Part shown: in pieces, positions 34,551 through 41,535 of the stretch | Layout: each line of letters opens with the position of its first letter | How positions within the stretch are numbered: position 1 is the first letter of the stretch | DNA from: Bacteroidota bacterium | GTDB taxonomy: Bacteria > Bacteroidota > Bacteroidia > B-17B0 > Aurantibacillaceae | Assembly (NCBI GenBank): GCA_020403265.1 | Contig: JADBXZ010000012.1 | Location: 62,001-126,000, forward strand | DNA length: 64,000 bases | Direction of reading: 5' to 3' | The notes under the pieces: generated by a model | The model's input: the letters and a program-made list of their open reading frames with translations, nothing else | Databases searched by the model: none | Told to the model about the DNA's origin: nothing | Made by a program: the position numbers and the translations under genes

Positions 34551-35888
34551 ATGGGCAAAAAATTATTAATACATAACGATAAAGTCCCGGGCATCGAAAC
34601 ACTGAATGTGTATCTTGCTCACGGCGGTTATGCTTCTGTTGAAAAAGCTTTAAAAACAATGACACCGGACCAGGTTACCGAAGAGGTTAAAAAATCTGGC
34701 TTACGTGGTAGAGGTGGCGCAGGATTTCCAACAGGGATGAAATGGAGTTTTCTTGCTAAACCTGAAGGCGTTCCACGTTACTTGGTTTGTAATGCAGATG
34801 AGTCTGAACCGGGCACATTTAAAGATCGTTACTTAATGGAAAAGATTCCACATGCCTTAATTGAGGGCATGATTACGTCCTCTTATGCACTTGGAGCAAA
34901 TCTTTCTTACATATACATCAGAGGTGAGTATTTTTATGTTGCACGCATTTTAGAAACTGCCATAGCCGAAGCTTATGCTGCAGGATGGTTGGGTAAAAAT
35001 ATATTAGGTACCAATTATAGTTTAGATTTACATGTACAAGTAGGTGGTGGCGCTTACATATGTGGCGAAGAAACTGCTCTATTAGAATCTCTAGAAGGTA
35101 AGCGCGGAAATCCACGCATTAAACCACCTTTTCCTGCCGTTGCAGGTTTATGGGGATGCCCAACAGTTGTAAACAATGTAGAAACCATAGCAGCTGTATG
35201 CCCAATTGTGATGATGGGCGGCGAAGAATATGCGAAAATTGGAATTGGTAAATCAACCGGAACAAAATTAATTTCAGCCTCAGGACATATTAATAAACCG
35301 GGTGTTTATGAAATTGAATTAGGTGTGCCTGTAGAAGAATTCATTTACAGTGAAGAGTATTGCGGTGGTATTCGTAATGGTAAAAAATTAAAAGCCGTTG
35401 TAGCCGGTGGTTCATCAGTACCTATTTTACCAACCGAGTTAATTTTGAAAACAGCAAAAGGCGAGCCTCGCTTAATGACCTACGAAAGCCTTGCTGACGG
35501 TGGTTTTCAAACAGGCACCATGTTAGGTTCAGGCGGATTTATTGTAATGGACGAAGACACCAGTATTGTTAAAAATTTATTTACGTTTACGCGTTTTTAT
35601 CATCACGAAAGTTGCGGACAATGTTCGCCATGTCGTGAAGGAACAGGCTGGATGGAAAAAATATTAAAGAAATTTTTAAACGGTACTGCTAATGAAAGCG
35701 ACGTAGAATTATTGTGGGACATTCAAAGCAAAATTGAGGGCAAAACTATTTGCCCTTTAGGTGAGGCTGCTGCCTGGCCTGTTGCTGCAGCTATTCGTCA
35801 CTTTAAACATGAGTTTTTAGAAATAGCGAAAAGCAAAAAGTTTGTGGACATTAGCCATTACGAAAGATTAAATAAAATTAGAGTTTAA
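34551..35888 (+). CDS. nuoF: NADH-quinone oxidoreductase subunit F
   Basis: NADH- and FMN-binding subunit (445 residues) with cluster N3. The FMN/NADH site is seen in GLRGRGGAGFPTGMKWSF (near 52) and NADESEPGTFKDR (near 83). The glycine-rich YICGEETALLESLEG follows near 170. The [4Fe-4S] ligands are in ESCGQCSPCREGTGW (near 353) with the last Cys in KTICPLGEAAAW (near 397). It would normally be followed directly by nuoG, but here two unrelated genes intervene. Confidence 0.95.
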   Translation: MGKKLLIHNDKVPGIETLNVYLAHGGYASVEKALKTMTPDQVTEEVKKSGLRGRGGAGFPTGMKWSFLAKPEGVPRYLVCNADESEPGTFKDRYLMEKIPHALIEGMITSSYALGANLSYIYIRGEYFYVARILETAIAEAYAAGWLGKNILGTNYSLDLHVQVGGGAYICGEETALLESLEGKRGNPRIKPPFPAVAGLWGCPTVVNNVETIAAVCPIVMMGGEEYAKIGIGKSTGTKLISASGHINKPGVYEIELGVPVEEFIYSEEYCGGIRNGKKLKAVVAGGSSVPILPTELILKTAKGEPRLMTYESLADGGFQTGTMLGSGGFIVMDEDTSIVKNLFTFTRFYHHESCGQCSPCREGTGWMEKILKKFLNGTANESDVELLWDIQSKIEGKTICPLGEAAAWPVAAAIRHFKHEFLEIAKSKKFVDISHYERLNKIRV

Positions 35889-35897
35889 ATTTTGAGG

Positions 35898-35909
35898 TCA
35901 CAAATTGTG
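35898..35909. promoter_or_regulatory. TCACAA-N-TTGTG palindrome before the ORF6N gene
   Basis: TCACAAATTGTG lies 16 nt upstream of the ORF6N start codon. Two longer copies of the same palindrome occur inside that gene (36114-36128 and 36148-36172). The position suggests an operator, but no binding protein is known. Confidence 0.4.
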
Positions 35910-35925
35910 TCTTTAAAAAGAATAA

Positions 35926-36474
35926 ATGATAGTAAAAAACATACATAGTAAAATTCACGAAATCCGTCATCAAAAAGTGATGTTAGATTTTGATTTGGCT
36001 GCTTTGTATGAAGTTGAGACCAGGGTTTTAAACCAAGCAGTTAAACGAAATATTGATTTATTCCCAGTGGATTTTATGTTTCAACTTACATTAGAAGAAT
36101 CGGAAAGTCTGAAATCACAAATTGTGATATCAAAAACTAATGTGAGTATGTCATCACAAATTGTGATGACATCAAAAAGCAAGAGACCCAAAGCTTCTTT
36201 ACCATTCGCATTTACAGAACACGGAGTAAGCATGTTGGCAAATGTTTTAAAAAGTAAAAAAGCACGCCAAACCAGTATTGCTATTGTAAGAGCATTTATT
36301 GCTTTGAAACAATATATCGTAAATTATAATGAATTACAACAAAAACTAGAGGAGCTAGAAACCAAATACAACAAACGTTTTAGCGATGTTTACGAAGCAT
36401 TAAATTATTTAATGGGAATTAAAAAGGTAGAGGCAAAAACAAAAAAAAGAACTAAAATTGGGTATAAAAATTGA
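35926..36474 (+). CDS. ORF6N domain-containing protein
   Basis: A 182-residue protein of the ORF6N family, a DNA-binding-type domain known from phage and mobile-element antirepressor-like proteins. The domain covers about residues 5-115: IHEIRHQKVMLDFDLAALYE, VKRNIDLFPVDFMFQLT and LPFAFTEHGVSMLANVL. A coiled-coil C-terminus (about 125-165) ends in a Lys-rich tail. Between the two conserved blocks is a duplicated SQIV-S/T-K stretch (residues about 65-85), encoded by the palindromic DNA repeats. It is inserted between nuoF and nuoG in operon orientation, 37 bp after nuoF. Its stop overlaps the next gene's start (TTGA). It is not a complex I subunit. It could be a regulator or a captured mobile gene. 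Confidence 0.85.
   Translation: MIVKNIHSKIHEIRHQKVMLDFDLAALYEVETRVLNQAVKRNIDLFPVDFMFQLTLEESESLKSQIVISKTNVSMSSQIVMTSKSKRPKASLPFAFTEHGVSMLANVLKSKKARQTSIAIVRAFIALKQYIVNYNELQQKLEELETKYNKRFSDVYEALNYLMGIKKVEAKTKKRTKIGYKN
36114..36172. repeat. Two TCACAA-N-TTGTGA palindromes inside the ORF6N gene
   Basis: ATCACAAATTGTGAT (36114-36128, 7-bp arms) and the 25-bp palindrome 36148-36172 (12-bp perfect arms around one base, ATGTCATCACAA-A-TTGTGATGACAT) share the core seen upstream at 35898. They encode the doubled SQIV segment of the protein. Confidence 0.65.
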
Positions 36475-37496
36475 AGTTGATTCTTTACATATTTATTTTT
36501 GTTAACCTTTACAGGGTTCATAGCCAAACAACTATAGCTGATACTAATTGGTTCAATGACAAATGGGAAATTTGTAATAAACAAAACGCTAAATATTTTA
36601 GAATCTATAAAAAATTGAACTATAACTATATGGTTTACGATTATTTTTTGAATGGAAAAGTTCAAATGGTTTCAGGGGCAAGGGAAGTAACACCACTTTT
36701 AAAGCAAGGTTATGCAGTATATTATAACGAACAAGGTTATAGGACATCAAGGGGGTATTACGATGATAACAAACAATCAGGTAATTGGGTTCACTACTTT
36801 GATAATGAAAAAGATTCATCATTGTACTCAATTAATAATGAAGGAAAATGGGTTTATTCACGAAAATGTAAAGCAGAGGAAGAAGAAGAAAAAAGAAATC
36901 AAAAAGACATTATATACACTATCACTGAGGTTAACGCAGAATTTCCTGGCGGAATAACTCAAATGGCAAAGTACATTCAAACAAATTTAATTTATCCTAA
37001 AAACGCACGCAATAATAGCTATGGAGGCAAGTGTTTCCTAAAATTTGTTGTTAACATCGATGGAACAATTTCTGAATCATCAATTATTAAAACCACTGGT
37101 TTTGAAGAACTAGATAAAGAAGCCATGCGTGTTGTGAATGAGATGCCAATATGGAAACCTGCGGAAATGTCTGGAAAAAAAGTAAGATGTTATTTTAACC
37201 TTCCTATAAACTTTGCAATGGATACTCCTTATTTTATTTTTAACCCATTCAACAAAAATGAAAAGTACATCATTGCAAATAAAAAAGTTTTAGAAAATAA
37301 TCTTAATGAAGCATTAAATTATTATTACGAAGATTTTGGTGATATTGAGGCATGGTATAATATAGGTGTCATACATTATTTAAAAAAGAATAAAAAAGAA
37401 TCGAAAAATCATTTTGAAAATATTTTAAACAATATAAATGATTCCAAGAATCAATATTATGTTGCATCTTCAAGATTTTTACAAAATAATTTTTAG
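36471..37496 (+). CDS. Exported TonB C-terminal domain protein with MORN/YwqK-like N-terminus
   Basis: A 341-residue exported protein. The start is TTG at 36471, overlapping the ORF6N stop (TTGA). It gives MKLILYIFIFVNLYRVHSQ, a clear signal peptide, and no other early start would keep it. Residues about 50-110 contain repeated Y-NEQGYRTSRGYYDDNKQ and GNWVHYFDN motifs of the YwqK/MORN kind. Residues about 150-250 are a TonB C-terminal domain (FPGGITQMAKYIQTN, YPKNARNN, GTISESSIIKTTG, WKPAEMSGKKV). The last 80 residues look like a TPR pair (YYEDFGDIEAWYNIGVIHYL). It lacks the usual N-terminal TonB membrane anchor and is inserted in the nuo operon. Its function is unknown. Confidence 0.75.
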   Translation: MKLILYIFIFVNLYRVHSQTTIADTNWFNDKWEICNKQNAKYFRIYKKLNYNYMVYDYFLNGKVQMVSGAREVTPLLKQGYAVYYNEQGYRTSRGYYDDNKQSGNWVHYFDNEKDSSLYSINNEGKWVYSRKCKAEEEEEKRNQKDIIYTITEVNAEFPGGITQMAKYIQTNLIYPKNARNNSYGGKCFLKFVVNIDGTISESSIIKTTGFEELDKEAMRVVNEMPIWKPAEMSGKKVRCYFNLPINFAMDTPYFIFNPFNKNEKYIIANKKVLENNLNEALNYYYEDFGDIEAWYNIGVIHYLKKNKKESKNHFENILNNINDSKNQYYVASSRFLQNNF

Positions 37497-37516
37497 TAAA
37501 AAAACAAAAATTAAAA

Positions 37517-38500
37517 ATGAAAGTAACAATAGACGGAATAGAAATTGACGTGCCAAAAGGAACAACTATCCTTCAAGCCGCACGTATGATTGGTCCGGAG
37601 GTAGCTCCTCCTGCCATGTGTTATTATTCTAAACTAAAAACCAGTGGTGGTTATTGCCGCACTTGTATTGTAAAAGTTACACAAGGCAGTGCAGCTAACC
37701 CTAATCCAATGCCTAAGCCGGTAGCAAGTTGCCGTACCGAAGTGATGGATGGTATGGTTGTAGAAAATTACATTAATAAAGATATTGTAGAAGCACGCAA
37801 AGGCGTTGTAGAATTTTTATTAATGAACCACCCCTTAGACTGCCCTGTTTGCGACCAGGCCGGTGAATGTAAGCTACAGGATTTAGGTTACCAAAATGGC
37901 TCTGAAAAAACACGTTATGAATTTAAGCGCCGCGAATACGAAGTAATTGATATTGGTGATAAAATAAAATTACACATGAATCGCTGTATCTTATGTTACC
38001 GCTGTGTTAAAACAGCCGAACAAATCACAGATGGTCGCGTACATGGTGTAATTCACCGTGGTGATGCTGCAGAAATTTCTACTTATATCGAAAATGTAAT
38101 TGACAACGACTTTAGCGGAAATGTTATAGATGTATGTCCTGTTGGTGCATTAACTGACAGAACGTTCCGTTTTAAACAACGTGTTTGGTTTACTAAACCG
38201 GTAGACGCTCATCGAAACTGCACTAAATGTAGTGGTAAAACCCGCGTTTGGCTAAAAGGAGAAGAGGTTGTGCGTGTTACTGCTCGCAAAGACCAATGGG
38301 ATGAGGTAGAAGAATTTATCTGTAATTCTTGCCGTTACGATCACAAAAAGAAAAGTGATTGGGTTATAGAAGGGCCTTCGCCAATTCATAGAAATTCTGT
38401 TATTTCACAAAATCATTACGAGAATTTAAATGAATTAAAAGTTAACTTATTAAAACAACAAAAAGCCTTAGGTTTTATGCCTATTGATAAAAAACCATAA
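37517..38500 (+). CDS. nuoG: NADH-quinone oxidoreductase subunit G, short form
   Basis: Iron-sulfur subunit of the NADH module (327 residues). It has an N-terminal ferredoxin [2Fe-2S] domain with ligands in CYYSKLKTSGGYCRTC and SCRTE (near 34-74). The His/Cys [4Fe-4S] site is MNHPLDCPVCDQAGECKLQD (near 97-116), and a further centre is MNRCILCYRCVKTAEQ with DVCPVGAL (near 153-210). It stops after the CxxC zinc-like NCTKCSGKTRVW and CNSCRY segments and lacks the large molybdopterin-oxidoreductase domain of E. coli NuoG (about 900 residues). As I recall, this short form is normal in Bacteroidota. It directly precedes nuoH. Confidence 0.9.
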   Translation: MKVTIDGIEIDVPKGTTILQAARMIGPEVAPPAMCYYSKLKTSGGYCRTCIVKVTQGSAANPNPMPKPVASCRTEVMDGMVVENYINKDIVEARKGVVEFLLMNHPLDCPVCDQAGECKLQDLGYQNGSEKTRYEFKRREYEVIDIGDKIKLHMNRCILCYRCVKTAEQITDGRVHGVIHRGDAAEISTYIENVIDNDFSGNVIDVCPVGALTDRTFRFKQRVWFTKPVDAHRNCTKCSGKTRVWLKGEEVVRVTARKDQWDEVEEFICNSCRYDHKKKSDWVIEGPSPIHRNSVISQNHYENLNELKVNLLKQQKALGFMPIDKKP

Positions 38501-38504
38501 TCGT

Positions 38505-39563
38505 ATGCTAACAGTTATTTTAGTTAAACTCATCACCTGCGTCATTGTATTTGCAATTTCTTTGGGCGTTGCTGCTTACGCTACCTTATGGGAGCGTAAA
38601 TTTTCGGCTTTATTGCAAGATCGTGTAGGACCTGACAGAGCCGGACCAAAAGGCTTACTTCAACCCTTAGCCGACGGTGGAAAGATGTTCTTCAAAGAAG
38701 AAATTATTCCGAATGTATCCAACAAATTTTTATTCATTCTTGGCCCTAGCTTATTCATGATTACGGCCTTAATGACCGGTACTGTAATTCCTTGGGGCAA
38801 AGATTTTACAACAGCAAACGGCACCACCTACTCTTTTCAAATTACCGATATCAATATTGGTGTTTTGTATTTACTCGGTGTTGTTTCGATTGGTGTATAT
38901 GGCATTATGATTGGAGGATGGGCATCTAATAATAAATACGCATTACTTGGTGCTATTCGCTCTTCAAGCCAAATGATTAGCTATGAAATTGCAATGGGTA
39001 TCAGTGTTATTGCTTTAGTCATTACCGCAGGTGGTACTTTAAGTTTAAGAGAAATTGTTGGGCAACAAGATGCCGGCTGGGCTAACATCGTGTATCAACC
39101 GTTGGGGTTTTTAATTTTCTTCGTTTGTGCTTTGGCAGAAACCAACCGTGCTCCTTTTGATTTACCTGAGTGTGAAGCGGAGCTGGTGGGTGGTTATCAT
39201 ACCGAATACTCCTCTATGAAATTAGGATTATTTTTATTTGCAGAATACATTAATATGTTTATTTCATCCGCTGTAATGAGTGCTTTTTATTTTGGCGGTT
39301 ACAACTTCCCGTTTGCACAAGAACTCTATCATGCAATGGGTTTACAAGATGGCAGTATTTGGATTTCAATTATTGGTTTTGGTGCTTTCTTTACTAAGAT
39401 AGTTATTTTTATTTGCGTGTTCATGTGGATTCGCTGGACCCTACCACGTTTCCGTTATGACCAGTTAATGAACTTAGGATGGAAAATCTTATTACCACTA
39501 TCGTTGTTAAACCTTGCAATTACAGTAGGGGTAGAATTTTTAAGAGGAAATTTGCATTTTTAA
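38505..39563 (+). CDS. nuoH: NADH-quinone oxidoreductase subunit H
   Basis: Membrane subunit (352 residues, about eight helices) forming the quinone entry channel. It shows WERKFSALLQDRVGPDRAGP (near 28) and ETNRAPFDLPECEAELVGGY (near 210), both diagnostic. ATG 38505, 4 bp after the nuoG stop, is chosen. A TTG at 38484 in the same frame would overlap nuoG by 17 bp and add seven polar residues before the first helix. Confidence 0.94.
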   Translation: MLTVILVKLITCVIVFAISLGVAAYATLWERKFSALLQDRVGPDRAGPKGLLQPLADGGKMFFKEEIIPNVSNKFLFILGPSLFMITALMTGTVIPWGKDFTTANGTTYSFQITDINIGVLYLLGVVSIGVYGIMIGGWASNNKYALLGAIRSSSQMISYEIAMGISVIALVITAGGTLSLREIVGQQDAGWANIVYQPLGFLIFFVCALAETNRAPFDLPECEAELVGGYHTEYSSMKLGLFLFAEYINMFISSAVMSAFYFGGYNFPFAQELYHAMGLQDGSIWISIIGFGAFFTKIVIFICVFMWIRWTLPRFRYDQLMNLGWKILLPLSLLNLAITVGVEFLRGNLHF

Positions 39564-39581
39564 TTTTAAAAAATTAGTAAA

Positions 39582-40172
39582 ATGAAACTTACAAATAGAA
39601 GCAAAGTCGTATCGAATAAAGAACAAAGCTTTACCGAACGTTTATATTTACCGGGCATTATTAAAGGGATGGCCATTACAGGCAGTCACTTATTTAAGCG
39701 CAGGGCAACTGTAAAATATCCTGACGAATTAAGACCAATAGCTGCTGTTTACCGAGGCCAACACGTGCTCAAACGCGACGAAAATGGCGCTGAGCGCTGT
39801 ACAGCTTGTGGCTTATGTGCTGTTGCTTGCCCGGCCGAAGCCATTACAATGGAAAGTGCAGAGCGCAAAAAAGGGGAGGAAGGACTATACCGTGAAGAAA
39901 AATATGCGAAAACATATGAAATTAATATGTTGCGTTGCATCTTTTGTGGTTTATGTGAAGAGGCTTGCCCTAAAGAAGCTATCTTTTTAACAGATAGAAT
40001 TGTTGACACAGAATATGAAAGAGAAGATTTTGTTTATGGTAAAGATAAATTAGTAGAAAAGGTTGACAAGAGAATTGATGTAAGCAAACGTCAAACTTTG
40101 GAAGTAGCAGAATTCAAAAAAATACCTGGATTAAAACACAACGAAGTTTGGAAAGGAAATAAATTAAAATAA
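39582..40172 (+). CDS. nuoI: NADH-quinone oxidoreductase subunit I
   Basis: Complex I subunit with two [4Fe-4S] clusters (N6a/N6b), 196 residues. The ligands are in CTACGLCAVACPAEAI (near 73) and CIFCGLCEEACPKEAI (near 113). A C-terminal extension rich in charged residues (about 140-196) goes beyond the ferredoxin core. It lies 18 bp after nuoH. Confidence 0.95.
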   Translation: MKLTNRSKVVSNKEQSFTERLYLPGIIKGMAITGSHLFKRRATVKYPDELRPIAAVYRGQHVLKRDENGAERCTACGLCAVACPAEAITMESAERKKGEEGLYREEKYAKTYEINMLRCIFCGLCEEACPKEAIFLTDRIVDTEYEREDFVYGKDKLVEKVDKRIDVSKRQTLEVAEFKKIPGLKHNEVWKGNKLK

Positions 40173-40180
40173 AAACATAA

Positions 40181-40204
40181 GAAGTTCGATTTAAGAAGTA
40201 ATTA
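40181..40204 (+). repeat. Intercistronic repeat between nuoI and nuoJ
   Basis: GAAGTTCGATTTAAGAAGTAATTA closely matches the reverse complement of 41170-41190 (GAAGTTAGATTTAAGAAGTT). The copies lie on opposite strands and bracket nuoJ plus the four-helix-bundle gene. Confidence 0.4.
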
Positions 40205-40239
40205 CTTTTTATTTCCAATTTCTAAAATCTAAATAGAAT

Positions 40240-40752
40240 ATGTTAGGATATACGATAACTCAGTGGATTTTTGGAATACTTTCTTTCTTGGCAATCATGT
40301 TTGCTTTAATGGTGGTATTTAGCCGCAATCCCATAAACAGCGTACTTTACCTGGTGCTCACCTTTTTTTGTGTGGCCGGTCACTATTTACTTATGAATGC
40401 TCAATTTTTGGCTGTCGTTCACATCGTTGTATACTCAGGTGCAATCATGGTATTGTTTTTATTTGTGATCATGTTAATGAACTTAAATGAAAATACCGAA
40501 CCACAGCGTACATGGTTAACCAAAATCATAGCCGGCGTTGCAGGTGGTTTACTTTTAGTTGTGTTAGTTGGTTCCTTAAAAGGGGCAGAACAATTACAAC
40601 TAGCAAGTTATGGTGCCAGTCAAATAGGATTAGTTAAAAACCTCGGAAAAGTATTGTTTAGTGAGTTTTTATTCCCTTTTGAAATTGTAAGTGTATTATT
40701 ATTGGCAGCTTTAGTTGGTGCTATTATGATAGGAAAGAAGGAAATTAAATAA
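40240..40752 (+). CDS. nuoJ: NADH-quinone oxidoreductase subunit J
   Basis: Membrane subunit (170 residues, five helices) next to NuoK and NuoA. The conserved helix MNAQFLAVVHIVVYSGAIMV (near 48-67) contains the pi-bulge region of helix 3, and FLFVIMLMNLN follows. The next complex I gene (nuoK) is displaced by a four-helix-bundle gene. Confidence 0.94.
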   Translation: MLGYTITQWIFGILSFLAIMFALMVVFSRNPINSVLYLVLTFFCVAGHYLLMNAQFLAVVHIVVYSGAIMVLFLFVIMLMNLNENTEPQRTWLTKIIAGVAGGLLLVVLVGSLKGAEQLQLASYGASQIGLVKNLGKVLFSEFLFPFEIVSVLLLAALVGAIMIGKKEIK

Positions 40753-40766
40753 TTAAAATTAAGATT

Positions 40767-40781
40767 TTAGATTTTAGAAGT
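40767..40781. repeat. Upstream arm of 15-bp imperfect inverted repeat around four-helix-bundle gene
   Basis: TTAGATTTTAGAAGT matches the reverse complement of 41172-41186 at 14 of 15 positions. It lies 21 nt before the ATG at 40803. The pair delimits a 420-bp unit inserted between nuoJ and nuoK. Confidence 0.5.
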
Positions 40782-40802
40782 AAATGAATTACTAATATTT
40801 AA

Positions 40803-41180
40803 ATGGAAAAATCAGATTTAAAAATAAGAACTAAAGCTTTTGCTATTGAAACGATTAGGTTTTTAAATACAATTCCTAAATCAAAAGCAAACGATGTATT
40901 AACTTATCAGTTGGTTAAATCGGCAACCTCTGTAGCTGCCAACTATCGTTCTGCCTTAAGAGGAAGATCAACTGCAGAGTTTATATCTAAATTAAATATA
41001 GTGCTTGAAGAATCTGACGAATCTCATTTGTGGTTCGAAATAATAGAAGAAACTAACTCATCAGTTAATATTCAGAAATTAAAAACATTAAAAAATGAAA
41101 GTCACGAACTTACCGCTATTTTTACTTCATCTTTAAAAACTGCGAGAAATAATTATAAATCTAAAAATCTAACTTCTTAA
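40803..41180 (+). CDS. Four helix bundle protein (second copy, different subfamily)
   Basis: A 125-residue four-helix-bundle family protein: [40 protein letters not shown], then [20 protein letters not shown]. It keeps the SATSVAANY / EESDES-type core of the S23-related group but is only distantly similar to the copy at 11723-12112 (IAEGWGR subtype). It sits between nuoJ and nuoK in operon orientation, 50 bp after nuoJ and 14 bp before nuoK. It is framed by an imperfect inverted repeat whose right arm covers its stop codon. It is not a known complex I subunit. The biochemical role of the family is unknown. Confidence 0.85.
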   Translation: MEKSDLKIRTKAFAIETIRFLNTIPKSKANDVLTYQLVKSATSVAANYRSALRGRSTAEFISKLNIVLEESDESHLWFEIIEETNSSVNIQKLKTLKNESHELTAIFTSSLKTARNNYKSKNLTS

Positions 41181-41186
41181 ATCTAA
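41172..41186. repeat. Downstream arm of 15-bp imperfect inverted repeat around four-helix-bundle gene
   Basis: ACTTCTTAAATCTAA is the inverted partner of 40767-40781 (14/15). It spans the TAA stop at 41178-41180. A further AAATCTAACTTC unit continues to 41190, just before nuoK. Confidence 0.5.
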
Positions 41187-41194
41187 CTTCAAAA

Positions 41195-41506
41195 ATGATA
41201 AACGGAATCTCTATAAACTATTATTTATTATTAAGCACCGTGCTTTTTATAATTGGTGCAGTTGGTGTAATGGCTCGCCGAAACTCAATTATTATTTTTA
41301 TGTGCGTTGAGTTGATGTTAAATGCAGTTAACCTACTACTAGTTAGCTTTAGCACTTTGCATAACGATGCAACCGGACAGGTATTTGTGTTTTTTATTAT
41401 GGCCGTTGCTGCCGCTGAGGTTGCAGTAGGACTTGCAATTTTAAGTATGATCTACAGAAATTTAAAAACCATTGATACTGACATTTTAAGTAATCTAAAA
41501 CATTAA
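41195..41506 (+). CDS. nuoK: NADH-quinone oxidoreductase subunit K
   Basis: Three-helix membrane subunit (103 residues) in the proton-translocating chain. Conserved glutamates lie in [15 protein letters not shown] (near 38) and [11 protein letters not shown] (near 72). It lies 14 bp downstream of the four-helix-bundle gene, so its translation may depend on that insert's 3' end. Confidence 0.95.
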   Translation: MINGISINYYLLLSTVLFIIGAVGVMARRNSIIIFMCVELMLNAVNLLLVSFSTLHNDATGQVFVFFIMAVAAAEVAVGLAILSMIYRNLKTIDTDILSNLKH

Positions 41507-41535
41507 TATAATATACCAATTAAGAACGTTTTTCT

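Noticed and set aside
35926-36474. ORF6N gene as evidence of a prophage
   Set aside because: No integrase, structural phage gene, attachment repeat or tRNA is nearby. Complex I genes flank it on both sides.
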